Source: Spirochaetaceae bacterium (GTDB taxonomy: Bacteria; Spirochaetota; Spirochaetia; DSM-27196; SKKC01). From it: a DNA stretch of 55,742 bases. Under the pieces are notes generated by a model. That model saw only the letters and a list, made by a program, of their open reading frames with translations, had not been told where the DNA came from and did not search any database. The first letter of the stretch is position 1. The number at the start of each line of letters is the position of its first letter. The position numbers and the translations under genes were made by a program. Positions 7,134 to 19,500 of this stretch are shown one piece after another. The stretch spans positions 1 through 55,742 of the forward strand of contig SKXQ01000012.1 in NCBI GenBank assembly GCA_007128315.1. Reading direction: 5' to 3'.

Positions 7134-9650
7134 TTATTCCTCAACTCCTCCGGACTCGGGAGGATCATCGCCGGGAACTTCTCCGGGCTGTTCCACGGTT
7201 TCGCCCGACGCGTCGGAATCTTCGTCCTCTTTTGCAGCGCGGTCCACGCCGACCACAAAGTCAGGTCTTTCAATCTGAACGATCCGCACACCGGTTGCGG
7301 CTCGTCCGTAGACTGGGACCGTACCCAGGTTGAGTTTTACCGTATTCCCCTGACTCGTAATGACCATGATATCGTCTTCTTCGGTACCGGAGAGAACGCC
7401 GACAATTTCTCCGGTTCTCTCAGCTGGGGTGAACACCTTCTGCCCGCGTGTACCGCGGCCGTGCGGGGTGAACTCATCAAACTTGACCCGCTTTCCGTGT
7501 CCGAACTCGCTGAGAATCACCAGATCGTGCTCGTCGCTGACACACACGGCACCTGCAAGCTCATCACTTTCCTGCAACTTGATGCCCTGCACGCCACGGG
7601 TTGCGCGTCCCATTGCTCTGACCTGTGCCTCGTCGAAACGAAGCGCAAGGCCGCTTTTCGTGGCAAGAAGAATGTCGCTCGTACCGGTGGTAAGCATTGC
7701 GTGCACCAGTTTGTCTCCGTCGTCGAGACGGACAGCCACGATGCCTCGTGTGCGTGCGTTCGAGAAATCGCTTGTTCGCACCTTCTTGACGACACCCCGT
7801 GAGGTTGCCATGAAAACATGGGTATCATCCGTGAAGTCATTGAGGCTGACGACTGCGGCAATCTCCTCGTTCGCGGTGATGTTCAGAAGGCCCTTGATAT
7901 GATAGCCCCTGGCGGTGCGACCCGCTTCGGGAATCTCGTGAACCTTCATCCAGTACGCTTTTCCGGCACTCGAAACAAAGAGAATGTAATCGTGCGTGCT
8001 TGCGATAAAGAGGTGCTGTATAAAGTCTTCTTCCCGCAGGCGGGTCGACATGGACCCCTTGCCACCGCGACCCTGAAGGCGGTAGGCACTGAGGGGGACG
8101 CGTTTGATGTAACCCTGGTGGCTCATGAGTACCACCATGGGCTCTTTCTGTATGAGGTCTTCTATGTCGATCGCCTCGATCTCGTCCGGGACAACCTCGG
8201 TGCGGCGATCATCTCCATACTTCTCGGAGATTGCAACAGTCTCATCGCGAACAACACCGAGCAGCTTCGTCTCACTCGCCAGAAGCTCCTTGTAGTAAGA
8301 GATCAGGCGACGTATTTCTTCGAGTTCTTCGACGATTTTCTTTGTCTCAAGGCTCGTCAGCTTCTGCAGGCGCATGTCCAGAATAGCCTGTGCCTGTATT
8401 TCCGAAAGCTCGAAGGCCTCAATAAGCCCGTTGCGTGCAGTCTCGGCATCGGCGCTCTGCCGGATGATGCGGATCACCTCATCGATATTGTCCAAAGCGA
8501 TCTTCAGACCAATGAGAATGTGCTCGCGCTCCTGGGCCTTCTTGAGATCATAGCGGGTTCGTCGGGTAACAACTTCTTTCCGGTGTCGTATGAAGCATTC
8601 GACAAGCTCTTTGAGGTTCAGGACTCTCGGTCTGCCGTCCACAAGGGCGACGTTGTTGACCGCAAAATTCACCTGCAGCTGCGTGTTCTGAAAAAGATGG
8701 TTCAGGATGATCTTCGGGCTCACCCCTCGCTTCAGCTCAATGACGATGCGCATACCGTTACGGTCACTTTCGTCCCTGAGATCTGCGATACCTTCGATTT
8801 TGCGGTCGTTCACAAGATCCGCAATTTTCATGACGAGGTTTGCCTTGTTCACGAGATACGGAATCTCGTGAACAATTATCACATCCTTTCCGCTTTTCGT
8901 ACTTTCGATGCTGAATCGCGCTCGAACCGGAATGCGCCCTTTACCCGTGCGATAAGCCTCTCTTATGCCCCTGCGGCCATAAATGATACCACCAGTCGGA
9001 AAATCCGGAGCCGTGACGTAGCGCATGAGCTCGTCAATACTCACATCAGGGGTATCGATAACTTCGCAGATAGCGTCACAGATCTCACGGATATTGTGAG
9101 GAGGCATGTTGGTGGCCATGCCGACCGCAATGCCATACGCGCCGTTGGCGAGGAGATATGGGAAGGCAGCCGGCAGAACGGTGGGCTCCTGCATGCTGTC
9201 GTCGTAATTGGCAACGAAATCGACGGTTTCTTTCTTGATATCAGCCGTCATTTCTTCGGCGATACGATCCAGCTTGGCTTCGGTATACCGCATGGCAGCG
9301 GGTGGATCACCGTCCACGGAACCGAAGTTACCCTGAGGCCGAATAATGGGATAGCGCATGCTGAACGACTGGCCCATACGAACCAGGGCATCGTATACCG
9401 AGGCATCGCCATGAGGGTGATATTTACCGAGTACGTCGCCTACGATGCGCGCACATTTCTTCGAGGGACGGTCCACGCGGAGTCCCATTTCATCCATCGC
9501 GTAGAGAACCCTGCGATGAACGGGTTTCAGGCCATCGCGAACGTCCGGCAAGGCTCGCGAAACAATTACGCTCATCGCGTAATTGAGAAAGCTCTCCTTG
9601 ACCTCATCCTCTATATTGACAGGTATTACCCGGCCTCGATTTTCTGACAT
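7134..9650 (-). CDS. gyrA: DNA gyrase subunit A
   Basis: GyrA is the DNA-breaking subunit of gyrase. The 838-residue protein starts [18 protein letters not shown]. It contains the quinolone-resistance region ([25 protein letters not shown], split here for length, about residues 65-89) and the catalytic tyrosine in [12 protein letters not shown] near residue 121. The C-terminal half is a six-bladed beta-pinwheel with the GyrA box QGRGGKGSM near residue 536; this box distinguishes GyrA from ParC. The acidic tail ([14 protein letters not shown]) is common. It lies 28 bp downstream of gyrB on the same strand and ends at the shared terminator. Confidence 0.98.
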   Translation of the reverse strand: MSENRGRVIPVNIEDEVKESFLNYAMSVIVSRALPDVRDGLKPVHRRVLYAMDEMGLRVDRPSKKCARIVGDVLGKYHPHGDASVYDALVRMGQSFSMRYPIIRPQGNFGSVDGDPPAAMRYTEAKLDRIAEEMTADIKKETVDFVANYDDSMQEPTVLPAAFPYLLANGAYGIAVGMATNMPPHNIREICDAICEVIDTPDVSIDELMRYVTAPDFPTGGIIYGRRGIREAYRTGKGRIPVRARFSIESTKSGKDVIIVHEIPYLVNKANLVMKIADLVNDRKIEGIADLRDESDRNGMRIVIELKRGVSPKIILNHLFQNTQLQVNFAVNNVALVDGRPRVLNLKELVECFIRHRKEVVTRRTRYDLKKAQEREHILIGLKIALDNIDEVIRIIRQSADAETARNGLIEAFELSEIQAQAILDMRLQKLTSLETKKIVEELEEIRRLISYYKELLASETKLLGVVRDETVAISEKYGDDRRTEVVPDEIEAIDIEDLIQKEPMVVLMSHQGYIKRVPLSAYRLQGRGGKGSMSTRLREEDFIQHLFIASTHDYILFVSSAGKAYWMKVHEIPEAGRTARGYHIKGLLNITANEEIAAVVSLNDFTDDTHVFMATSRGVVKKVRTSDFSNARTRGIVAVRLDDGDKLVHAMLTTGTSDILLATKSGLALRFDEAQVRAMGRATRGVQGIKLQESDELAGAVCVSDEHDLVILSEFGHGKRVKFDEFTPHGRGTRGQKVFTPAERTGEIVGVLSGTEEDDIMVITSQGNTVKLNLGTVPVYGRAATGVRIVQIERPDFVVGVDRAAKEDEDSDASGETVEQPGEVPGDDPPESGGVEE

Positions 9651-9678
9651 GAGGTATTACTCCTTGTAAATCTGTTGA

Positions 9679-13085
<3,407 letters not shown>

Positions 13086-13333
13086 TACTTTCTTAATAAC
13101 TGAGGTAATGCCTCCTGAACGGTGCACAGTGTGTACAGCCTGTGTGTAATACGCGTGTTTTACGCACAACACTAAGCACCAGTCATGGAAGGATTTAGGA
13201 TAGTTTTCCACATATGCCGTGTGCCTATTACTATAACTACTATCTTTATAATAGCTTTGAGTAATAAGAGAACTTGCGCAAAACCGGTCCAAACCGGTAC
13301 GGTGTGCAACACAGACAAGGAAGGACGCTGATC
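13086..13333 (+). other. dnaA-dnaN intergenic region with one near-consensus DnaA box
   Basis: This 248-bp gap holds one TTTTCCACA (13204-13212, one mismatch from consensus), a weaker TGTGTGTAA (13141-13149), and a TATAAT at 13247-13252 that is probably the -10 of a dnaN promoter with a poor -35. A direct repeat AAACCGGT occurs at 13281-13288 and 13291-13298. It looks weaker as an origin than 19130-19500, though it could be a secondary DnaA-binding region or control dnaN. Confidence 0.5.
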
Positions 13334-14437
13334 ATGAAGTTCACATGCGAGCGAGATGTAATAGTCAGGGAAATCTCAGTTGCCCAGGAGATTATCTCTT
13401 CACGAAATGTCCTTAGTATTCTCAGTAACGTGCTTCTCCTGGTGGACGATAATACGCTCACCATTCGTGCAACGGATCTGAAGGTATCTTTTGAAACACA
13501 GATACCGGTGGAGGTTCAGGAGGCCGGCAGTACAACGGTGTTCTGCGACAAGCTGCTTGGGATTCTTAGAAGTCTTCCCTCAGGAGACATAGAGTTCGAG
13601 ACATCACAGTCGGAAACCTTTGTCATACGACCGCTGTTTAGAAAAATTGATTTTCAGCTTAAAAGCATTTCCAGCGATAAATTTCCGGAGATTCAACACG
13701 CCGGGGATGATCAGTTTTTCGAGTTTTCGCAGTCTCAGCTGATAGAGATGATCAGTCAGACAGTGTTTGCCGTCAGCGACGATGAGACACGGTATTTCAT
13801 GAATGGTGTTTATTTCGAGAACATCGACGGTGACATGGTTATGGTGGCTACCGATGGTCGTCGGCTCAGTTATATCCGCAGTGACTCAGACGGCGAGCTT
13901 CCCGACTTCCCGGGCATAATCGTACCGCCGAAGATTCTTTCCATGATACGAAAGCTCGCCAGTGGTGAAGGTAATATTAGAATAGCGGTATCGGAGAAGA
14001 CGGTTTTCTTCCACTTTGATAATCAGAAACTCAGCTCAAGTCTCATTGAAGGACAGTTTCCGAACTATCAGCGTGTTATTCCTGATGAACAGAAATACAG
14101 CTTTCAAGTTGATCGCAGCGAACTTTCGGAAGCACTTCGACGTGTCAGTCTGCTTGTGGAAAAAAGCAGACGGATCTATCTGAAGCTGTCTGACGGAAGC
14201 ATCGTAATCTCGAGTGAGCAGAGTGAAGTCGGTGTGGCTCGCGAGGAGCTCGAATGCAGTTATGAAGGACCCGAAACACTTATGGCCCTTAACTTCGTGT
14301 ATCTCACCGAACCTCTGAAAGTTATGCAGGGCGAACAGATCGAACTCCAGTTTACTGAACCTACGAAGGCAATGACGCTGTACTCAGTCCCGAAAACGTC
14401 GTACTTCCACATCGTTATGCCGATGCAGCTTGACTGA
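13334..14437 (+). CDS. dnaN: DNA polymerase III beta sliding clamp
   Basis: The beta clamp tethers the replicative polymerase to DNA. I start at ATG 13334 (MKFTCERDVIVREISVAQE), which follows AAGGA and matches the family N-terminus; the open frame extends 20 residues further with no similarity. The 367-residue length is standard. Three repeated clamp folds are visible, the first ending near residue 120 and the last ending YFHIVMPMQL, the usual clamp C-terminus. It precedes recF by 22 bp. Confidence 0.97.
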   Translation: MKFTCERDVIVREISVAQEIISSRNVLSILSNVLLLVDDNTLTIRATDLKVSFETQIPVEVQEAGSTTVFCDKLLGILRSLPSGDIEFETSQSETFVIRPLFRKIDFQLKSISSDKFPEIQHAGDDQFFEFSQSQLIEMISQTVFAVSDDETRYFMNGVYFENIDGDMVMVATDGRRLSYIRSDSDGELPDFPGIIVPPKILSMIRKLASGEGNIRIAVSEKTVFFHFDNQKLSSSLIEGQFPNYQRVIPDEQKYSFQVDRSELSEALRRVSLLVEKSRRIYLKLSDGSIVISSEQSEVGVAREELECSYEGPETLMALNFVYLTEPLKVMQGEQIELQFTEPTKAMTLYSVPKTSYFHIVMPMQLD

Positions 14438-14459
14438 TATCTGATCGTGCTCACCGTTC

Positions 14460-15569
14460 ATGGGTTTTTCGCAGATACGATACTATCAGTTTCGAAACAT
14501 CGCCGATGGTATACTTGCCTTTGACGCGAAGCAGATCTTTTTTGTCGGAGATAACGGTCAGGGAAAAACGAACCTTCTCGAGTCGTTTTACATTCTCTGT
14601 TACGGATCTACCTTCAGAACGAATCGGGATTCGCTACTTATCCGATCGGGGAAGTCGGAATGCAGTCTCACCGGAACGGCAGGAACGGATGATCATGGTG
14701 AACTTGCCATTCGATTTGCCCTGCAGAACTCTCTGAAATCAATACACGTGAATGGCAGTCCCGTGCAGGACAGAAAGGATCTCATCCATAACCTGCCGTG
14801 TATCGTTTTCTGTCACGACGACATTGACTTTGTAAGCGGTCCGCCTGAACGAAGACGCTGGTTTTTTAATCAGACCCTGAGTCTGTACGACGAGTTATTC
14901 ATAGATGTTCTGCGACGCTATACACGGATTCTGAAGAACAGAAATGTCGCTGTCCGGGAAGACAACGGGGACATGATCGACGTACTGGATGAACAGCTTG
15001 CGCATACCGGACGTGAACTGCAGGTTCAGCGCGAACACGCGGTAGAACGCTTCAGTGCTACATTCGAGCAGCTATATCATCACATCTCCGGGTTTGACGA
15101 GCCGCTGCAGGTCCGCTATCGCCCTTCCTGGCGCGATCTAGACAGCGTTGAATCGGTGGTGAAGGAGCTTCGCTCCCGACGGGCAACTGACTATACGATG
15201 GGTACAACCACCAGCGGACCTCACCGTGACCGATTCCGTTTTGAGATGAACGGAAAGGATTTCACCGAAACCGCAAGCACCGGGCAACTCAGGCTGATTT
15301 CACTTATACTGCGGGTAGCACAAGCCAGATTCTTCTCCGGCAGATCGGGGCGTAAACCCGTTCTGCTTCTCGATGACGTTATGCTTGAACTCGATCCCAC
15401 GAGAAGGAAACGCTTTTTTGACGCCCTTCCCGATTACGATCAGGCAGTATTCACCTTTCTTCCGGACGAGCAGTTTTCTTCGCTCGCCGGAGATGATACG
15501 CTGCTGTATCGCGTCAAGGCAGGCCATGCATATGGAGAAAGCGGGAGCGCTTCTACACGCTCTGTTTGA
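14460..15569 (+). CDS. recF: DNA repair and recombination protein RecF
   Basis: RecF is an SMC-like ATPase that helps load RecA at gaps. The 369-residue protein has Walker A GDNGQGKTNLLE near residue 31, the RecF signature region QDRKDLIHNLPCIVFCHDD, and an ABC-type signature TASTGQLRLISL near residue 275. Walker B is VLLLDDVMLELD near residue 303. dnaA-dnaN-recF is the classic origin order. The 3' end overlaps the next gene by 38 bp. Confidence 0.95.
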   Translation: MGFSQIRYYQFRNIADGILAFDAKQIFFVGDNGQGKTNLLESFYILCYGSTFRTNRDSLLIRSGKSECSLTGTAGTDDHGELAIRFALQNSLKSIHVNGSPVQDRKDLIHNLPCIVFCHDDIDFVSGPPERRRWFFNQTLSLYDELFIDVLRRYTRILKNRNVAVREDNGDMIDVLDEQLAHTGRELQVQREHAVERFSATFEQLYHHISGFDEPLQVRYRPSWRDLDSVESVVKELRSRRATDYTMGTTTSGPHRDRFRFEMNGKDFTETASTGQLRLISLILRVAQARFFSGRSGRKPVLLLDDVMLELDPTRRKRFFDALPDYDQAVFTFLPDEQFSSLAGDDTLLYRVKAGHAYGESGSASTRSV

Positions 15570-16008
15570 ACGACTGAGCATACAGGATGAACGGGGGTTC
15601 GTTCGGTTCTTTTCTTCCTGGAGAAAGATTGCCGGTAATGATCTCGCGGATCACAGTAAACTCGTTGATGTTCGTCATAACGCAGCAGTCGTTGTCGTGG
15701 ACCATCCCGGATGGATGCAGCTTCTGCGTATGCAACAGGAACGGATACTCGGACATATTCAGCAGGAGTTTCCGGATCTGGAAATACACACCATGCATAT
15801 TCACCTGATTGATGAACGTGTCGGCGAAGCGTTGCACACACAGCTCACGTCCGAGCACTCGAGTGAGTCTCAGGTCGCGACGAATGCGGAACTGCAAAAA
15901 CCGCCACCACCTGAGAATCCGGATCTGGCCATACAACAGGTACAGGATGATCACCTGAAGAAACGCCTTGAGTCGCTCAAAAAAGCAATGGAGTCATCGG
16001 GCCGTTGA
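15532..16008 (+). CDS. dciA: DUF721 / DciA-family protein, probable helicase loader
   Basis: This 158-residue protein has the DUF721 core: a short helical start, then SSWRKIAGNDLADHSKLVDV and LVVDHPGW-type spacing (VVVVDHPGWMQLLRMQQERI). DciA is the ancestral replicative-helicase loader in bacteria lacking DnaC or DnaI (family knowledge). I chose ATG 15532, with AAGGCAGG eight bases upstream; ATG 15526 is also possible. The C-terminal tail is charged and Pro/Gln-rich. The 38-bp overlap with recF suggests translational coupling. Placement between recF and rpmH fits a replication role. Confidence 0.82.
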   Translation: MEKAGALLHALFERLSIQDERGFVRFFSSWRKIAGNDLADHSKLVDVRHNAAVVVVDHPGWMQLLRMQQERILGHIQQEFPDLEIHTMHIHLIDERVGEALHTQLTSEHSSESQVATNAELQKPPPPENPDLAIQQVQDDHLKKRLESLKKAMESSGR

Positions 16009-16012
16009 TTTG

Positions 16013-16042
16013 TTGACACCACTGAAACGCATTTCGTATAAT
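16013..16042 (+). promoter_or_regulatory. Strong predicted promoter for rpmH-rnpA
   Basis: A perfect TTGACA (16013-16018), an 18-bp spacer and a perfect TATAAT (16037-16042) lie just after the dciA stop. The predicted leader to rpmH is about 85 bases. This is the most consensus-like promoter I see in the window, as expected for a ribosomal protein gene. Confidence 0.85.
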
Positions 16043-16134
16043 GCGGTCCGCCTTATCGATTGTCCAAATAGGCTTTGGCGATTTTTGGCCGCTTATATAT
16101 CAATCGCCTGTTCAGTGATTTTGAGGAGACAGAC

Positions 16135-16290
16135 ATGAAACGAACATATAATCCGAGCAAGGTAAAGCGAAACCGAAAGTTCGGTTTCCGGGCTCGAATG
16201 AAAACTCGCGGTGGTCGCGAAGTGTTACGGCGACGACGGGCCAAGGGCCGGTATAAGCTGTCGGTTGCGGATGAAAAAAAGCCTTACTAA
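16135..16290 (+). CDS. rpmH: 50S ribosomal protein L34
   Basis: The protein has 51 residues starting [19 protein letters not shown], the L34 signature, then [19 protein letters not shown]. The start is fixed by GAGGAG nine bases upstream. L34 is usually 44-46 residues; the extra residues are at the C-terminus ([12 protein letters not shown]), and the coding region overlaps rnpA by 20 bp. Confidence 0.97.
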   Translation: MKRTYNPSKVKRNRKFGFRARMKTRGGREVLRRRRAKGRYKLSVADEKKPY

Positions 16291-16624
16291 GGCAGAGATT
16301 CTCCGCGGGCATCGGGCTATTCGGGCTGCATTCAGGAGTCCGAACTCCGCTTCAGGCAGGGGGTTGAAAGTCCTCTGGAAGCCGAATAGTCGCGAATACA
16401 ATCGCATTCTTGTAGTACCGGTACGAAAGTACGGAAGCGCAGTCGCCAGAAACCGGGCAAAAAGACTGGTTCGTGAGGTCTACCGAGAAATTAAAGATCA
16501 TGTGTGCGTGGGATATGACCTGGTTTTTATTATCTATCCGGGGTTTGACCAGGCATACAGCATCCGGTTCGGTCAGATCAGATATGTTCTGCAGAAAGCC
16601 GAATTATATCGAAATACTATTTAG
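16271..16624 (+). CDS. rnpA: Ribonuclease P protein component
   Basis: RnpA is the protein subunit of RNase P, which matures tRNA 5' ends. I start at ATG 16271 ([21 protein letters not shown]), inside the end of rpmH, giving 117 residues, the normal size. The RNR motif is [15 protein letters not shown] near residue 60. Coupled rpmH-rnpA translation is common. The yidD gene that often follows is absent; yidC starts 31 bp later. Confidence 0.95.
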   Translation: MKKSLTKAEILRGHRAIRAAFRSPNSASGRGLKVLWKPNSREYNRILVVPVRKYGSAVARNRAKRLVREVYREIKDHVCVGYDLVFIIYPGFDQAYSIRFGQIRYVLQKAELYRNTI

Positions 16625-16655
16625 GGTGCGTCCCTCTTTCGTGTAAGGTACCTAT

Positions 16656-18398
16656 ATGGAAAAACGAACTCTCTTAGCAGTTGTACTCTCGGTGCTTGTG
16701 ATCACCATAGGGTTCAGCATACAGAATGCACTCTTTCCTCCGGATGATTTTATCGCTGAACGACCGGTTCCACGAGCCTCCACGGAACCTGACAGCAGGG
16801 ATCCGGCCGATCCGGGAACCGTTACGGCGCGACCTGACTCAATGGAAATCCGTGCAGTACCCGATGAGCGGGCATCCGTCCGGGAGATCGTTTTTGAGTC
16901 TTCTAACATGCGTGTCACCATGAATGCCGCAGGTGCCGTGATTACCTCCCTCGAACTTCTGAACCATCGGGACGGCGGTGAACCGGTTAATATGGTTCTT
17001 CAGGGAGATGATGGCGATCCCGCCATGCTTACCCGTTTCGGCGGCCCCGACGGGAGACCCGTAACAGAAGCGTTCCGATTCAACCAGGTTTCGAATAACG
17101 AATTCGAGTTCACTCGTGATTTCTACCTTGCCGGAAACGAAGACGAACCATTCGAGTTGACGAAGCGGTACCGCTTTGAGCCGGGTGAATACCTGTTTAA
17201 TATAGAAGTTGAGTTGCGAAACACCGTGAATGCCGCCATCCCCCTGAACATCGACGGTTTCGCGTACACCCTGGGCTTCGGTCCGCAAATAGGGCCGCAG
17301 TTCACGGAACTCGATGGCCGAAACGAGTTTCGGCGTTTCGTTACCCTGACACAGGGCAGCCGGAGGCTTGAACGCGACAGTACCGAACTGTCTGAAGGTG
17401 AACGTGAGATTCTGGATCAGCGGGTAGAATGGGCAGGTCTCGCAGGGAAATATTTCGCGTTGATCGGAATCCCTGATCAGACGAGATATTCGATCGTGTT
17501 TGACAGCCAACCGGTATCAGGTCTCGTTCGCGGGCACCAGATGAGTTTTGCCCGACCGGCAATACGACAGTCATTCAATACAGATACGTTTCGGGTGTAT
17601 GCCGGGCCGAAGACCCCGGATGCACTGACCCGCTACGACAGTGCTGACAGTAATGCCTACCGGATCAGCAACCTGAACCTGGACCAGGTACTCGATTCAC
17701 GGCCGCTCCTCGGCTGGCTTGAGAATGTTCTCAGACTTGGTCTGAACATGTTCTATCGCATCATACCGAATTATGGTGTGGCGATTATTCTTCTGACAAT
17801 CCTGGTGAAGGCCCTGCTCTATCCTCTGACCCGCAAGAGTTTCACATCAATGAAGCGCATGCAGGAGCTCAATCCCAAGATGAATGAGCTGAAAGAGAAG
17901 TACAAGAACGATCAGCAGAAACAGCAGCAGGCGCTTGCCGAGCTGTATAAAAAAGAGAAGGTCAATCCTCTCGGTGGATGCCTTCCAATGGTCCTTCAGA
18001 TACCGTTTTTTATCGCCATGTTCGGTGTATTTAACAACAGTTTCGATCTGCGTGGGGCGACGTTCATCCCTGGATGGATTGACGACCTGAGCGTATCGGA
18101 AAGCATATTCAGCTGGTCCGGGTTCGCGCTTCCGGTAGTTGGCAATGACATACGGCTCCTGCCCCTGATTTTTCTCGGCAGCCAGCTGTTTACCAGCAAG
18201 TTCATGCAACCGGCCGGGGGTGCGCAATCCGGTGCGCAGCAGAAGATGTTCAAGTATCTGCTTCCGGCGTTCATATTTTTCGTCCTGTACAACATGCCCG
18301 CGGGTCTTCTGGTTTATATGATCCTTACAAACGTGACGACCGGCCTGCAACAGTACTGGTCACAGCGCGGGACGAAAAAAGCCCCGGCAGCCGGTTAA
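16656..18398 (+). CDS. yidC: Membrane protein insertase YidC/Oxa1
   Basis: YidC inserts and folds inner-membrane proteins. The 580-residue protein has an N-terminal membrane helix (about 6-23), a large periplasmic beta domain to about residue 350, then the conserved insertase core. That core starts LNMFYRIIPNYGVAIILLTILVK and has the cytoplasmic hairpin (MKRMQELNPKMNELKEKYK) and LYKKEKVNPLGGCLPMVLQ. Further membrane helices end before LQQYWSQRGTKK. The large periplasmic domain is the Gram-negative form, which fits a diderm host. Confidence 0.97.
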   Translation: MEKRTLLAVVLSVLVITIGFSIQNALFPPDDFIAERPVPRASTEPDSRDPADPGTVTARPDSMEIRAVPDERASVREIVFESSNMRVTMNAAGAVITSLELLNHRDGGEPVNMVLQGDDGDPAMLTRFGGPDGRPVTEAFRFNQVSNNEFEFTRDFYLAGNEDEPFELTKRYRFEPGEYLFNIEVELRNTVNAAIPLNIDGFAYTLGFGPQIGPQFTELDGRNEFRRFVTLTQGSRRLERDSTELSEGEREILDQRVEWAGLAGKYFALIGIPDQTRYSIVFDSQPVSGLVRGHQMSFARPAIRQSFNTDTFRVYAGPKTPDALTRYDSADSNAYRISNLNLDQVLDSRPLLGWLENVLRLGLNMFYRIIPNYGVAIILLTILVKALLYPLTRKSFTSMKRMQELNPKMNELKEKYKNDQQKQQQALAELYKKEKVNPLGGCLPMVLQIPFFIAMFGVFNNSFDLRGATFIPGWIDDLSVSESIFSWSGFALPVVGNDIRLLPLIFLGSQLFTSKFMQPAGGAQSGAQQKMFKYLLPAFIFFVLYNMPAGLLVYMILTNVTTGLQQYWSQRGTKKAPAAG

Positions 18399-18418
18399 TT
18401 TGAGGAGACAGAACTTAC

Positions 18419-19129
18419 ATGGCATACGATTTTGAAGGGAAGACAGAAAAAGACGCGATAGAACAGGCTGTTGAGCAACTCGGCATCGAGCAGAACAAGT
18501 TCGATGTGGAGGTTCTTGACCAGCAGACAGGTTTTCTCGGGATGAACCGGAAGGTTCGTGTTCGTGTTCATTTGCGAGGAGAGGGTGCCCAGACATCATC
18601 CGCCGTTCGTACCGGGGAATCCGTTTCCGGATTCGCTCGAACGATAACTCAGGGTAGCTACAGCAACACGCCTGAAAACGATTTTGAGCATGCAGTTGTC
18701 GATTACCTGACGACGGTCACGGATATGATGGGGGCTCCCTGTGAGGTGCAGGTCATGTACCGCGAGCCATCCAAAATCGGGTTGCGCCTGGACGGCTCCG
18801 ATAACGGAATTATCATTGGGCGCAAAGGACAGACGCTCGACGCCCTGCAGACCCTGGTCAATATTGTTGGCGGCAGAGTCGGAGGTGAGGGTATTAAGAT
18901 CGTGGTTGACAGTGAGAACTATCGCAGTCGTCGCGAGGAAAGCCTTGTTCGCATGGCGCAGCAGGTCGCGGACGAGGTAAAGGAAAGCCGTTCCAGCAAA
19001 CTTCTGGAGCCGATGAATCCCTTTGAACGGCGGCTCGTGCATACAGCCCTGAACGACATCAACGATATAAGTAAAAAAAGTGAAGGTGACGGACAGTACA
19101 AGCAGGTTCGTATTTTTTATCGCGGGTAA
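18419..19129 (+). CDS. jag: Jag / KhpB-type RNA-binding protein (Jag-N, KH, R3H)
   Basis: This 236-residue protein has the Jag_N domain (MAYDFEGKTEKDAIEQAVEQL, about 1-50), a type II KH domain around LDGSDNGIIIGRKGQTLDALQ, and a C-terminal R3H-like domain containing MNPFERRLVHTALNDI. KhpB/Jag binds RNA and influences cell division and elongation in Gram-positive bacteria; here only RNA binding can be claimed. It keeps the usual place after yidC. Its ribosome-binding site region TTTGAGGAGACAGA is the same 14-mer found before rpmH. The putative oriC lies downstream, where mnmE is often found. Confidence 0.94.
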   Translation: MAYDFEGKTEKDAIEQAVEQLGIEQNKFDVEVLDQQTGFLGMNRKVRVRVHLRGEGAQTSSAVRTGESVSGFARTITQGSYSNTPENDFEHAVVDYLTTVTDMMGAPCEVQVMYREPSKIGLRLDGSDNGIIIGRKGQTLDALQTLVNIVGGRVGGEGIKIVVDSENYRSRREESLVRMAQQVADEVKESRSSKLLEPMNPFERRLVHTALNDINDISKKSEGDGQYKQVRIFYRG

Positions 19130-19500
19130 TACCGGAAAAGCGCTTGACATGTGCCACAAAGACGTCCCTGTGGATAATCTGTGGACAAACTCTTCTTTAA
19201 TATATTCAAGATTCTGTTTAAATCTGCTTACTCTTTCTGATATATCACTTTAACAGGTCTTCACCCGAAAAAGTCCTTTTTTTATCGCGTAATTCCACCG
19301 AATTGCCGGGGATTATCGCTTAATCGCTCCGGAATTCGTCGTTCGACCGACCGACTGAATTCCTGATCGACCCATCTGCATGTGGATAACTTGTGTATAA
19401 TCCGGTTTCTTACGTGGACAATAGGAGTTCAAGAACCTCCATACCCTTCGATGTTCGGTAGCCGTACATCTGATCTGCATGTATACTCGGATCACTGGTT
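19130..19500 (+). other. oriC: Probable chromosomal replication origin (oriC), 371-bp gap
   Basis: The gap holds five DnaA-box-like nonamers, all in one orientation: TGTGGATAA (19169-19177), TGTGGACAA (19180-19188), TGTGGATAA (19381-19389), TGTGTATAA (19392-19400) and CGTGGACAA (19413-19421). Two are perfect. The members of each of the first two pairs start exactly 11 bp apart, and the fifth box starts 21 bp after the fourth. Between the clusters is an AT-rich run (about 19189-19258) that could be the unwinding element. The gap also contains TATAAT at 19396-19401 and TATACT at 19482-19487, possible -10 elements for gcvT. Function is inferred from box density and neighbourhood. Confidence 0.72.

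Noticed and set aside
7818-9647. 609-codon open frame on the plus strand opposite gyrA
   Set aside because: It lies wholly antisense to the clearly identified gyrA gene, has no recognisable domain and no ribosome-binding site. Long antisense frames are expected from the codon bias of GC-rich genes.
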